Below the pieces are notes generated by a model. The model worked only from the letters and a program-made list of their open reading frames with translations. It ran no database searches and was not told the origin of the DNA. Shown one piece after another: positions 49,852 to 59,760 of a DNA stretch of 64,000 bases. Source of the DNA: Advenella kashmirensis WT001 (GTDB lineage Bacteria; Pseudomonadota; Gammaproteobacteria; Burkholderiales; Burkholderiaceae_B); NCBI RefSeq assembly GCF_000219915.2, contig NC_017964.1, forward strand, positions 4,154,001 through 4,218,000. The letters are read 5' to 3'. Each line of letters begins with the position of its first letter. Position 1 is the first letter of the stretch. Position numbers and translations under genes: made by a program.

Positions 49852-50871
49852 TCAGGCGCCGGAAGCCTTTTTGGCCGCTTCCAGTACACCTTCCACTGTT
49901 TCTGTGCCAATCTTGGCTTTCAGGCTTTCTACAATCGGTGCCACTTTTTCACGAATCTTCTCTTTTTCCTCTGTAGAAAATTCGGCCACTTTGACATCAT
50001 GCTCTTTCAGGTACTTGAGTGCGTCCTCATTGCCCTGGCGACTGGCTTTGCGCTGGAATGCCTGGCTGTCTTTGGCTGCCTGCACAATGACGTCCTTTTC
50101 ATCCTGGGACAACTGGTCAAACCATTTCTTGGAGGCCAGGAATACAAAAGGCGTATACACGTGGTTGGACAGTGTCAGGTAGGGCTGCACCTCATAGAAT
50201 TTGCTGGTCTGGATCGTGGACAGCGGATTCTCCTGGCCATCTACCGTTTTGGTTTCCAGCGCAGTAAACAATTCCGTAAACGGCATGGGAATAGCATTGG
50301 CGCCCAGGCCCTTGAACACGCTCAGAGCGACCTGGTTCTGCATCACGCGCAACTTGACGCCGCTAATGTCTTCCAGTTTGGAAATTTCACGCCGGGAATT
50401 GGTGATATTGCGAAAACCATTCTCCCAGTAGTTCAGTCCGATCAGGCCTTTGGCCGGCAGTTTGTCCAGCAGCTTCTGGCCTTCGGGACCGTCCAGTACC
50501 GCGTCCGCCACTTTTTCATTGTCGAACAGGAACGGCAGGTCAAACACGCCGAATTCGGGGATCAGGCTGGCTATCGGTGCCGTAGATACAAACGTAATTT
50601 CGCCGGAACCGCTGATCAATGAATTGATCAACTGCTCATCAGGACCAAGGGCGCCATTGCCGAAAGTCTTGACCTTCATTTTGCCGTCGCTCAGCTTGCT
50701 GACCACTTCGGCAAAGTGTGCCGACGCCTTGCCGGTCGGACTGTCATCGGCCAGGCCGTAGCCAAAGCGGATAATGCGTGGCTTGATGTCCTTGGCCCAT
50801 ACGGCCGCCGAACCCATGCCCAGCAGCGCTACTGCTGTCAGGCCCACAACGGTCTTTTTCAATGTCTTCAT
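49852..50871 (-). CDS. dctP: TRAP transporter solute-binding protein DctP
   Basis: Periplasmic receptor of a TRAP transporter. Signal peptide MKTLKKTVVGLTAVALLG, cleavage after VWA; mature part IIRFGYGLADDSPTGKASAHFAEVV, then GLIGLNYWENGFRNITNS and the conserved Arg-containing GVKLRVMQNQVALSVFKGLGANAIPM and TVDGQENPLSTI. Start 50871 is chosen because GGAG lies six bases upstream; ATG 50877 is the alternative. The 339 residues are normal. Gene order here is Q-M-P. Confidence 0.92.
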   Translation of the reverse strand: MKTLKKTVVGLTAVALLGMGSAAVWAKDIKPRIIRFGYGLADDSPTGKASAHFAEVVSKLSDGKMKVKTFGNGALGPDEQLINSLISGSGEITFVSTAPIASLIPEFGVFDLPFLFDNEKVADAVLDGPEGQKLLDKLPAKGLIGLNYWENGFRNITNSRREISKLEDISGVKLRVMQNQVALSVFKGLGANAIPMPFTELFTALETKTVDGQENPLSTIQTSKFYEVQPYLTLSNHVYTPFVFLASKKWFDQLSQDEKDVIVQAAKDSQAFQRKASRQGNEDALKYLKEHDVKVAEFSTEEKEKIREKVAPIVESLKAKIGTETVEGVLEAAKKASGA

Positions 50872-50903
50872 TTTCATCTCCAGGATATAGGTATAGTTGC
50901 AGA

Positions 50904-52182
50904 TCAATAGAACCAGTTCATCGGTACCGTGACAATCTGCGGGAAAAGCACAAGCAGCAGAATCAGCAGGGTGTAGGCCGTCACGTATGGCCACACGCCC
51001 TTGATGATATCTTCCATACGAATGCGGGCTACGCCGCAGACCACATTCAGCACAGTTCCTACGGGCGGGGTCAGCAGGCCGGTACAACCGACCATAATGA
51101 AAATCACCCCGAAATAAGTTGGATCAATACCGGCTTCCTTGATGACCGGCATCAACACCGGCGCCAGAATCAGGATAGTCGGTGTCAGATCCATGGCTGT
51201 GCCAACCAGCACAAGCAGCACCACCAGGACAAGCATCAGCAGCGTAGGCGAGTCAACCAGCGGGCCCAGCAAAGCAATGAGTTCCTTGGGCAGATCGGCC
51301 AGCGTGATCATATAGGATGTAACCAGCGCGGCCGCACCAGGAACATCACTACACTGGTGGTTGTGGCCGCATTGACCAGCAGCTTCATCAGATCTCGGGG
51401 CTTGATTTCGCGATAGACAACCATGCCCACGAACAGCGCATAAATGGCTGCCACCGCTGCCGCCTCTGTCGGCGTGAAAATGCCGAAGCGCAGGCCGCCG
51501 ATAATGATAACGGGTAGCACCAGCGCCCAGCCCGATTCACGCAAGGCCTTGGCCCTGACAGACCAGGTTCTTTTGGAAAGGGCTTGAAGCTGGTGGAGCG
51601 GCGCGCGACGAACGTCCACACCAAAACCAGGGTCAGGCCCATGAGCAGCCCGGGCACAATGCCGGCCATGAACAGCTTGGTAACCGAAATATTGGCGGCC
51701 ACGCCAAAAATAATGAACGAAATGGACGGTGGAATGATGGGGGCAATAATGCCACCGGCAGCGATCAGCCCGCAGGACTGTTTCAGATCATAGCCACGAT
51801 TGCGCAACATGGGCACCAGCATTGCAGCCAGTGCTGCCGAATCGGCGACAGCCGAACCCGAGAGCGCAGCCAGCAACACGCTTGCCATAATGGCGACATA
51901 GCCCAGTCCGCCATGTACGTGGCCCACCAGAGAACTGGCCAGAGCCACCATACGGCGCGACATGCCACCGGCATTCATGGCTTCACCGGCCAGCATGAAA
52001 AGGGGGACAGCCATTAAGGAAAAGTTGTCGGCGCCGGCCAGCATGTTCTGGGCCAGAATCTGCACATCAAAGAAGTCCAGATAAAACATCAGGCCAATGG
52101 CCGAGAGCAGCAGGGCAAAGGCGATTGGCATGCCAAATGCCATAAAGCCCAGCAACACGGAAAGAAATATGGTTACGGTCAT
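50904..52182 (-). CDS. dctM: TRAP transporter large permease DctM (two frame interruptions, near 51572 and 51333)
   Basis: Large 12-helix membrane subunit. N-terminal: FGMPIAFALLLSAIGLMFYL, SLMAVPLFMLAGEAMNAGGMSRRMVALASSLVGH, GSAVADSAALAAMLVPMLRNRGYD and GIIAPIIPPSISFIIFG. After FPK one A is missing from an A-run near 51572; the frame then gives RTWSVRAKALRESGWALVLPVIIIGG and TPTEAAAVAAIYALFVG. A second lesion near 51333 is needed to continue AAALVTSYMITLADLP to the end. Corrected length is about 426 residues, normal. Confidence 0.92.
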
Positions 52183-52203
52183 GTTGGTTTCCTGTTACTT
52201 GCG

Positions 52204-52761
52204 TTAACCGGCGTCGTCGACATGGTCGACCGCAGTTCTGAAACGATATTGATAGCTGCGGTCCGCCGGCGTCATGATTGCAATTGCAATGTCGCCGATA
52301 GCCAGGACAAACATGGCCACCGCACTGAACCAGACCATGCCGCTGAACAGGGCCTGCGACCAGCCAGTCACCGGCAAGGCGGTGTTCATGCCAATTACCA
52401 TCTGGTCCCAGCCGCCCTGCATGAGCAACCACAGGACCCACATGATGATGAGCTGACGCAGGATGTGGATGACTTTCTGCAGCATGATCGGCAGGCGGTC
52501 CAGCAGCATGTTCACGCCGAGATGCTGCTTGGTGCGAAACGCGATGACGGTGCCCAGGAAAATCAGCCAGACGAATGACATCCGGGCGACCTCTTCGGAA
52601 ATGGTAATACCCGAGTTAAAGCCGTACCGCAGGACAACGTTGCCGAACACCAGCACCACCATCACCAGTACGCAAAGGCCCAGCATATAAGTTAGCGCCT
52701 TTTCCACGGTCCGCGTAATCGCTGCCACTGACCGAAATAACGAACTTTCAAGGATCGTCAT
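52204..52761 (-). CDS. dctQ: TRAP transporter small permease DctQ
   Basis: Four-helix small subunit of 185 residues: YMLGLCVLVMVVLVFGNVVLRYGFN, SGITISEEVARMSFVWLIFLGTVIAFRTKQHLGVNMLLDRLP, and two further helices. These are DctQ hallmarks. It starts the dctQMP part, 21 bases before dctM. Confidence 0.92.
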   Translation of the reverse strand: MTILESSLFRSVAAITRTVEKALTYMLGLCVLVMVVLVFGNVVLRYGFNSGITISEEVARMSFVWLIFLGTVIAFRTKQHLGVNMLLDRLPIMLQKVIHILRQLIIMWVLWLLMQGGWDQMVIGMNTALPVTGWSQALFSGMVWFSAVAMFVLAIGDIAIAIMTPADRSYQYRFRTAVDHVDDAG

Positions 52762-52874
52762 TAATATCTCCTTATACTAAGATGCCATGCGGCTTCTGGC
52801 TGCATGTATCATTTTTCTGCTTTGCATTCCATGTATGAAACACAATCGCACGGGTTTGTGACGCTATGGTGTCA

Positions 52875-53627
52875 TCAATAGGTTGCCCGCCCGCCTGACA
52901 GATCGAATACGGCGCCGGTACTGAACGCGCACTCTTCCGAAGCCAGCCAGCAGATCATGGAGGCGGCCTCGTCCACGGCAAGAAACCGCTTCATGGGAAT
53001 CCGGGACAACATATAGTCAATATGCTCCTGCGACATCGAATCGAAAATTTCAGTCTTTGCCGCCGCAGGGGTAATCGCGTTCACCAGAATATTACGTTCG
53101 GCCAGTTCCTTGCCCAGCGATTTGGTCAGTCCGATCAGCCCAGCCTTGGAGGCGCTGTAATGCGAGGCGTTCGGATTGCCCTCTTTACCGGCAATTGAGG
53201 CGATATTAACGATGCGACCGTAGCCGTTTTTGAGCATGGCAGGCACCAGCACGCGGCAGGTATAGTAAGGAGCCATCAGATTGGTCTGCACTACCTGCTG
53301 CCATACGGCCGGATCCAGCTCCCAGGTCACTCCGTTGCCGCCGGTAATGCCGGCGTTATTGACCAAAATGTCGATCTTGCCATGTTGCTGCAACGTGTCA
53401 GCCGCTGCGTTTTCCACCGCGGCCAGATCTGTCAGGTCCAGCGCATGCGCAGTCACCTTGCCCAGCGCTTCCAGTTGCTGACGCGTTTGCGCCAGCCGAT
53501 CGGCATCCAGATCCCACAGCGCGACCGATGCGCCCGATTCCAGCATGCGTTTGGCGGCAGCCAGGCCAATACCGCGTGCTCCGCCCGTAATAACGGCTAC
53601 CCGGTTCTGTAAACTGTTCTGACTCAT
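52875..53627 (-). CDS. SDR family oxidoreductase
   Basis: Short-chain dehydrogenase of 250 residues with TGGARGIG, Asp in ALWDLDADR (NAD+ preference likely), NNAGITGGNG, and active-site Ser (NIASIAGKEG), Tyr and Lys (YSASKAG). The C-terminus ends STGAVFDLSGGRATY, the typical sugar-alcohol or keto-acid dehydrogenase tail. It lies between an Ldh-family gene and the TRAP genes, so it likely acts on a sugar acid. Specific substrate unknown. Confidence 0.88.
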   Translation of the reverse strand: MSQNSLQNRVAVITGGARGIGLAAAKRMLESGASVALWDLDADRLAQTRQQLEALGKVTAHALDLTDLAAVENAAADTLQQHGKIDILVNNAGITGGNGVTWELDPAVWQQVVQTNLMAPYYTCRVLVPAMLKNGYGRIVNIASIAGKEGNPNASHYSASKAGLIGLTKSLGKELAERNILVNAITPAAAKTEIFDSMSQEHIDYMLSRIPMKRFLAVDEAASMICWLASEECAFSTGAVFDLSGGRATY

Positions 53628-53646
53628 TGTCTATCCTTGTCGTAAA

Positions 53647-54728
53647 TTAAAGTGTGGCCGGCATGCCGATGCCATAGGTTTGCGCAGATTCCTGCAGCAG
53701 TGGCGTAATGGACGGATGCAAGCGCACGCCGTTTTTCTTCTGTTGTTCATACAATGCCAGGCCACGGTCTCCGGGCATGCGCACATTATCGAAGCCTCGC
53801 GGGGCGGGTTGTTGCGGCAGGCATCGGCAATCCAGTCCATCTGGCGCGCAAACTGGTCTTTGCCACCAAATGCTTCGGGATCATACAGACTGACAAAAAC
53901 GGTCGCGCCCCAACCCTGGACGTTGTCGGCCCGGCCATGGCCGGCCAGGCCACCGGTGAGCGCTTCAATCAGCAGTGCAAGTCCAAAGCCCTTGTGTCCT
54001 ACCGACAGGCCGCCCAGCGGCAGGATGGTTCCTGGCGGCTCTTGCGACAGTACAGCGGGATCACGTGTGGGCTTGCCGGTGCTATCAATCAGCCATTCTT
54101 CTTCGAATTGCTTGCCTTCCTTGGCCAGGCGGCCGCTCATGCCGTTTGTGGTAATCGAGGCAGAAATATCCACCAGGAACGGCGATGCCGAAGGTATACC
54201 AATCGCAATCGGATTCGGTGTGAACACAGCGCGGGTGCCGCCAAAAGGTGCAACGCTGGCGCCTGACGGATCGGAACAGCTGAGCACAATCAGCATGTTT
54301 TCACGAACCGCCCGCAGCAAATAACTGGCCAGGCAGGCAATGTGATGGCTCTGGCGAATCACTGCCGTGGCGTTGCCGTATTGCCGCGCACGCGGCAGCA
54401 GCATATCTATAGCCTGATTCACCAACCACGGTCCCGGCAGACGCCGCCCGTCCAGCAACAACGATGCCCCTTTGTCGGAAATAATGTCGGCGCTGCCTTG
54501 CGTGCTCATCTTGCCCTGTTCGATCTGCTGCAAATACGGATTGAGCAGCGCCAGCCCGTGCGTGGTATGGCCCAGCAGATCTCCGTCAAGCAATACGTCC
54601 GATACAGTGCGTGCAATGTTATCCGCGGCGCCAGCGGCCACCAGCAGCGCACGTGCAAACTCGCGCAATGCCTCGGCGTCATAGCGCTCGTCGGCCTGTT
54701 GCTTAGCGGGGTTGGTGGTCTGGTTCAT
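53647..54728 (-). CDS. Ldh family oxidoreductase, second copy (frame interrupted near 53805)
   Basis: YiaK/MDH2-like NAD(P)-dependent dehydrogenase. GDLLGHTTHGLALLNPYLQQIEQG carries the catalytic His. It continues with AVIRQSHHIACLASYLLRAV, VFTPNPIAIGIPS and LSVGHKGFGLALLIEALTGGLAGHG. After NNPPR the frame shifts; one base near 53803-53806 restores GFDNVRMPGDRGLALYEQ and an end at 53647 (GMPATL). Corrected length is about 360 residues. ATG overlaps the TctA stop as ATGA. In E. coli the relative yiaK also stands beside a TRAP transporter (yiaMNO). Confidence 0.9.
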
Positions 54729-56255
54729 GTCGTGATTCCTGGTTTGGTCACCGGATCTCCAGTGCCGCCGGCCGGCGGCTTGGATTTGCCGAGGAACAGT
54801 TTGATAATGGGAATGGTCCAGATCAGAATGGCCACCACGCCCAGAATGGCAGCAATGGGCCGGCTGAAGAACATGAGAAAATCACCGTCAGCTTGATCAT
54901 GGATGAAATAAAGTTTTCTTCCAGCATGCCGCCCAGCACCACGCCCAGCACGGCCGGTGCAATGGGAAAGTCGTTCTCTTCCATGACATAGGCCAGCAGC
55001 CCCATGAGCATCATGATGATCACGTCGAACGGGCTATTGTTGATGGAAAAGGTACCGACAATACCGAACAGCAAAATAATGGGCATCAGCAGAGAGCGCG
55101 GCACCCGCAGAACTTTTCTGGCAATCTTGACCAGCGCATAGCCCAGCGGCAGCATCAGAATATTGGCAATAATGAACACCAGGAAAATGGAGTACATTTC
55201 AACTGCATTATTGGTAAAAATCATGGGTCCCGGTGTGAGGTTTTTCATGTACAGCACACCCACTACGATCGCGGTAATGGAATCTCCTGGAATCCCGAAA
55301 ACCAGCGCCGGGATCCAGGCGCCGGCCAGTGCCGAATTGTTCGAAGCGCCAGCCTCGACAATGCCTTCCACGTGTCCGGTGCCGAATTTTTCCGGTTCTT
55401 TGGAAAATTTCTTGCTAATGCCGTAAGACATCCAGGCGGCAATGTCGGCACCTGCGCCCGGCAATGCGCCCACGATGGTTCCCAGCACACTGCCACGCAA
55501 AATGGACGCAGGATATTTCTTTGTCAGTTTCCACATGCCGGTAAAGATATTGCCGATCTGTGTCTTGACTTCACCGATGCTGTCCTGTGAGTTAACGGCA
55601 TAGCGCAGGACTTCGGCAATGGCGAACATGCCCACCATCATCGGCAGCAATGTCACTCCGTTCATCAGGTCTTCGTTGCCGAAGGTAAAGCGCGGATAGC
55701 TGCCGGGTTATTCATACCCACACAAGCGAGCAACAGGCCGATAAGCAACGACACAAAACCCTTGAGCTGGCTGGCCGGCGTGATAACGATGGCGCACGAC
55801 AGGCCCAATACCACCAGCCAGAAAAATTCATATGAAGAGAAATTCAGCGCGAAATTGGCCAGCATGGGGGCGCAGGTAATGAGCACGAGTGTGCCAAACA
55901 GACCGCCCACAAAAGAAAACACGATGCTGGCGCCCAGCGCCTGGTCTGCCATGCCCTTGCGGGTCATGTTGTAGGCTTCATCCGTGTACGCCGCCGACGA
56001 CGGGGTGCCGGGAATCCGCAACAGGCACCCGGGCACATCGCCGGAAGTAATGGCCATGGCGGTTGAGGTGACCATCATGGCAATGGCCGGAACAGGATCC
56101 ATGAAAAAGGTCACGGGCACCAGCAGGGCTACGGCCATGGTGGCGCTCAGGCCCGGAATGGCACCCACAAAGAGACCGAAAATCGCCGCCACCAGAATGA
56201 CGCCCAGCACGAACGGGTCGGTTACCTGACCCAGTGCAGCAGTAAAATTGCTCAT
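54725..56255 (-). CDS. Tripartite tricarboxylate transporter TctA family protein (two frame interruptions, near 55698 and 54892)
   Basis: Large membrane subunit. N-terminal: GLFVGAIPGLSATMAVALLVPVTF and GDVPGCLLRIPGTPSSAAYTDEAYNMTRKG. After NNPAA one missing base near 55698 restores PRFTFGNEDLMNGVTLLPMMVGMF; then GAGADIAAWMSYGISKKFS and SNNSALAGAWIPALVFGIPGDSITAIVVG. After MIK a second lesion near 54892 restores ADGDFLMFFSRPIAAILG to the end at 54725. Corrected length about 511 residues. Either of two near ATGs (56255, 56261) may be used. Confidence 0.9.
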
Positions 56256-56265
56256 GAACATAGGG

Positions 56266-56733
56266 TCACCACGCGAAAGTTTCCAGCAATCCCCACGGCA
56301 GCGGGACTTGCAGAATGTTGTAGAAGGAAAAGTGGATGACCAGCACGCTGATTACGGTCAGAATCAGGCCGCGCAAGGGTTTGACGCCAAACACCAGGAA
56401 CGAGACCATCAGGATAATGCCGGATGAAATAAAGAAGCCCAGCGATTCCGCCGTCAGAAAATAGAAAATGAGCGCTGCCGGGATCATGCAGAAGCGCAGA
56501 AAAGTCACCATATTAAGGCCAGGCCAGGCCAGCCACTGCTGGTGGTCCCGCCGACGCCGGCTTTGCACGATCAGGCACACTGAACAAATGAGCAACCCGA
56601 TAGCTATAAGACGAGGGAACAGTCCCGAGCCATATTCCTGGCCGGGTGTAGGGGGAAACGACAGCGCCATTACAAAAACGAGAATGGCAAAAATGCCGAT
56701 GATAATGCCGGAAAGGGTATCACTGATCTTCAT
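56266..56733 (-). CDS. Tripartite tricarboxylate transporter TctB family protein
   Basis: Small membrane subunit of 155 residues with four hydrophobic segments (SGIIIGIFAILVFVMALSF, then GSGLFPRLIAIGLLICSVCLIV, MIPAALIFYFLTAESLGFFI, and LILTVISVLVIHFSFYNIL) and the PTPGQEYGSGLFPRL loop. Between tctC and tctA of the third set. Confidence 0.9.
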   Translation of the reverse strand: MKISDTLSGIIIGIFAILVFVMALSFPPTPGQEYGSGLFPRLIAIGLLICSVCLIVQSRRRRDHQQWLAWPGLNMVTFLRFCMIPAALIFYFLTAESLGFFISSGIILMVSFLVFGVKPLRGLILTVISVLVIHFSFYNILQVPLPWGLLETFAW

Positions 56734-56810
56734 GGGAATTTTCCACAGGGTCGGCAGTGCGGCTCCGTGCGCGCCAGGCGCACAGAACCGACTACCCGGT
56801 TCATATCAGT

Positions 56811-57779
56811 TTATTTGGCCATTCCGATGGCTTTGAGCACTTCGCCGAAATCAGCGGTGGACTTGGCCATGTAATCGCCATATTCCTTGCCGCTGGCGTA
56901 GGCAACACCAAAGCCGCGTTTGGCCATGAAATCACGAAACTCCTTGCTCTCATTGACTTTCTTGAGCGCGGCATCCAGCTTGGTAGTCACGTCATCGGGT
57001 AGCCCTTTGGGACCGGCAATGCCACGCCACACGCCCACGGTCCAGTCATTGCCAGTGGTTTCCTTCAACGTTGGCACGTCCGGGTACATGGGTGACCGCT
57101 CTTTGGACATGATGGCCAGCGGTTTAGCTTTACCGGCATCGATCATTGAACGCGCTTCCGGCAGGGATGTGGGCACGATATCGATGCCACCGGCAACCAG
57201 CTCGAGCATGGCAGGCGCAGAGCCGTTGGAAGGAACGAAAGGCACCGAATTGGCTGGCAGGCCGGCTTTATTGACCAGGCCGGCAATGGCGATATGCCAG
57301 ATGCCGCCCTGTCCGGTACCAGAGGCTTTCAGCTTACCGGGATTAGCCTTGATGGCTTCCATCAGGCCTTTCATGTCTTTATATTCAGACGTGGCGCTTA
57401 CTGTCACGCCGGCAGGATCCTCGTTCATCAGGGCCAGCGGCGTGTAATCGGCCGGGGTAATGGTGGTCAGGCCCAAGTGCTTCATGGTGGCAATTTCCAC
57501 CGTGAGCATGCCCAGCGTGTAACCATCAGGCTTGGCTTTGGAGATGGCCATATGGCCCACGACACCATTGCCGCCGGTACGATTGACCACGTTCACCGGA
57601 TTGTCCAGTTCTTTTTCAAGCAGGGTGGCGATCATACGGGCCGTGGCATCTGTGCCGCCACCGGCACCCCAGGGTACGATCATGGTGATAGGACGCTCGG
57701 GGTAGGCCGCGTGAGCCATGCCTGCGCCCACTGTCAACGTCAATCCCAGCAACCCTTTGAGCATATTGCGTTTGTTCAT
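56811..57779 (-). CDS. Bug/TctC family periplasmic receptor
   Basis: Intact 322-residue receptor. Signal peptide MNKRNMLKGLLGLTLTVGAG, cleavage after AHA; then AYPERPITMIVPWGAGGGTDATARMIATL, VVNRTGGNGVVGHMAISKAKPDG, and SNGSAPAMLELVAGGIDIVP. It is the receptor of the tctCBA set in the GntR-controlled cluster. Ligand unknown; from context a sugar acid or related hydroxy acid. Confidence 0.92.
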   Translation of the reverse strand: MNKRNMLKGLLGLTLTVGAGMAHAAYPERPITMIVPWGAGGGTDATARMIATLLEKELDNPVNVVNRTGGNGVVGHMAISKAKPDGYTLGMLTVEIATMKHLGLTTITPADYTPLALMNEDPAGVTVSATSEYKDMKGLMEAIKANPGKLKASGTGQGGIWHIAIAGLVNKAGLPANSVPFVPSNGSAPAMLELVAGGIDIVPTSLPEARSMIDAGKAKPLAIMSKERSPMYPDVPTLKETTGNDWTVGVWRGIAGPKGLPDDVTTKLDAALKKVNESKEFRDFMAKRGFGVAYASGKEYGDYMAKSTADFGEVLKAIGMAK

Positions 57780-57970
57780 GTCTGTCTCCGTTTACAGGCA
57801 ACCCCGGCGCAGCCGGGCTCCTGAGATGTGGTGTCCGTACACACGAATTGCGCGACGGACGGTTCTGTTTTTATACATCTACTACTGCTGTCTGGCATCG
57901 CACCAACCTTGTTCCGGCGGTCGGACGCCCGACTTCATCAACAACCTGAATATCGCAAGCGCCATTCAGA

Positions 57971-58002
57971 TTAAAGCAACGCGGCGCCTCCTTCGCGCCG
58001 CG
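57971..58002 (-). terminator. Possible terminator after the FAH-family gene
   Basis: CGCGGCGC (57980-57987) and GCGCCGCG (57995-58002), 7-base loop. On the minus strand the stem is followed by TTGCTTTAAT, a weak T-rich tract. It may cause partial termination between the hydrolase and the tctC gene. Confidence 0.5.
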
Positions 58003-58014
58003 CTTGTGCCAGCC

Positions 58015-58859
58015 TTAGGCCTGCACCACTTTCTGTGTCTGTTCACCCAGGCCTTCAATTCCCAGACGCATGGTCTGGCCAGCCTTCAGGTAAACAGGTT
58101 CAGGCTTGACGCCCATGCCAACGCCGGGCGGCGTACCTGTGGAAATCACATCGCCTGGCTGCAGGCTCATGAAATTGCTCAGATACGAAATAATCGTGGC
58201 AACATCAAAAATCATTTTGGCGGTGGTGCCGTCCTGATAGCGTTTGCCATCCACTTCCAGCCATAAATTCAATGCCTGCGGGTCGGGCACTTCATCTGCC
58301 GTTACCAGCCAGGGCCGATAGGACCAAACGTATCGCAACCCTTGCCCTTATCCCATGTGCCGCCACGCTCGGTCTGGTATTCCCGCTCCGATACGTCATT
58401 GATCACACAATAGCCGGCCACATGCGAGAGCGCATCTTCCTTGCTGATGTAACGTGCTTCCTTGCCGATAACCACGCCCAGCTCCACTTCCCAGTCGGTT
58501 TTCTTTGAACCGCGGGGAATGGCCACGTCGTCATTGGGGCCCACAATGGCGCTGGTCCACTTGTTAAATACCACGGGCTCGGAAGGCTCCGGCAGACCAG
58601 ACTCAGCCGCGTGATCAGAATAGTTCAGGCCGATACAAACAAATTTGCCGATGTTGCCAACGCAGGGACCAATGCGCGGATTGCCTTCGACAACTGGCAG
58701 GGTCGAGATATCCAGCCCACGCAGACGCGCCAGGCCACTTTCTGTGATGGTGCTGCCGTCGACATCGCTGATGACGCCGGACAGATCACGGATACGGCCG
58801 TCGCTATCGACGATGCCCGGTTTTTCCTGCTTGCTTTCCCCATAACGAATGAGTTTCAT
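58015..58859 (-). CDS. Fumarylacetoacetate hydrolase family protein (frame interrupted near 58315)
   Basis: Metal-dependent C-C hydrolase. It begins MKLIRYGESKQEKPGIVDSD, then CIGLNYSDHAAESGLP, VFNKWTSAIVGPNDDVAIP, metal ligands in DWEVELGVVIGK, and VSEREYQTERGGTWDKGKG. After FGPIGP one base is missing near 58311-58316; the frame then continues WLVTADEVPDPQALNLWLEVDG, DVATIISYLSNFMSLQPGDVISTGTPPGVG. Corrected length about 281 residues. Relatives hydrolyse 2,4-diketo-3-deoxy-L-fuconate or act as ureidoglycolate lyase; the sugar-acid context favours the former. It overlaps the GntR gene as ATGA. Confidence 0.9.
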
Positions 58860-59602
58860 ACTGACTCCTGTTGGTTTGTGTGTGTCGGCGTCGTTGCGCC
58901 GGCTTGCTGATAGTCGTTGTAGTGCTTCTGCACATGGTCCAGGTGCCGGTACATGGCTTCGGAAGCCTTGGCCGGATTGCGTTCGGCCAGGGCCTGCACA
59001 ATATGTTCGTGATCGTCAAAGGTGGACTGCAAGATCGACGGAATGACGGTTGTGATCGTACGGCTCTTGCGGCTGAGCAAACTAATGCTTTGCGCCACCC
59101 GCTGCAGATAAACATTGCCACAGGCGTTGATGATGGTCTGATGCAGCTCGATATCCAGATGACGAATGGCCTCGTGGTCATTGCGGGCCAGCGCGGCACG
59201 CGCTTCCTCAACGTTGACGCGCAGGCGTTCAACTTCGGCTTCGGTCAGCCGCTCGCAAGCCAGGCGCGTAATGCCGCCTTCAATGATTTTGCGCGCATCG
59301 AACAGTTCGTTGATCTGATCAAAATGCAGGTCAATCAGCAGGCTGAGCGGCTCAATCAGGTCTTCCACATTCAGTGAGCTGATGAAATTGCCTTCGCCCT
59401 GCTGGATCTTGACCAGGCCCAGCAGCGACAGGCCGCGGATGGCTTCACGTACAGCAGGCCGGCCCACATCGAACAACACCGCCAGTTCCCGCTCTGGCGG
59501 CAGCTGCTGGCCGGCAACCAGTTGCCCCTTGCGGATCATATCGATCAATCGCTGGGCAACCAGTTCCGACACGGAGCGGGATTTGATGGCTTCGAACTTC
59601 AC
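58856..59602 (-). CDS. GntR family regulator, FadR/FCD subfamily
   Basis: The 248 residues have the N-terminal winged HTH (ELVAQRLIDMIRKGQLVAGQQLPPERELA, VGRPAVREAIRGLSLLGLVKIQQGEGNFI) and the all-helical FCD effector domain (FDARKIIEGGITRLACERL, LDIELHQTIINACGN, DHEHIVQALAERNPAKASEAMYRHLDH). It starts with GTG at 59602 with GAGA upstream. First gene of the long leftward cluster and co-translated with the FAH hydrolase, so it probably controls it. A FadR-type site lies about 90 bases upstream. Confidence 0.92.
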   Translation of the reverse strand: MKFEAIKSRSVSELVAQRLIDMIRKGQLVAGQQLPPERELAVLFDVGRPAVREAIRGLSLLGLVKIQQGEGNFISSLNVEDLIEPLSLLIDLHFDQINELFDARKIIEGGITRLACERLTEAEVERLRVNVEEARAALARNDHEAIRHLDIELHQTIINACGNVYLQRVAQSISLLSRKSRTITTVIPSILQSTFDDHEHIVQALAERNPAKASEAMYRHLDHVQKHYNDYQQAGATTPTHTNQQESV

Positions 59603-59687
59603 TTGTCTCTTTTCGCTTTTTCTGTTTTGGCTGGGCCGCTTGCCTGAAATACCCCGGTTAAACGGTGGATCTCAAATTAGCGTTCAA

Positions 59688-59698
59688 TGGTAAGACCA
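59688..59698. promoter_or_regulatory. FadR-type operator upstream of the GntR gene
   Basis: TGGT-AAG-ACCA, a perfect 4-base inverted repeat with a 3-base centre. It matches the core pattern TGGTnnnACCA known for E. coli FadR and relatives. It lies in the only intergenic space before the GntR-headed cluster, so it is a good candidate for autoregulation and for controlling the cluster. Confidence 0.6.
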
Positions 59699-59739
59699 CT
59701 GAATGACATGCCGCAACTGTAGAAAACCCTAGGTAGGAC

Positions 59740-59760
59740 AAAAAAGCCCTGATTTTCAGG
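59740..59760 (-). terminator. Small intrinsic terminator after the toxin gene
   Basis: On the minus strand CCTGA-AAA-TCAGG is followed by GC and six T residues. The stem includes the toxin stop codon. Confidence 0.6.
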
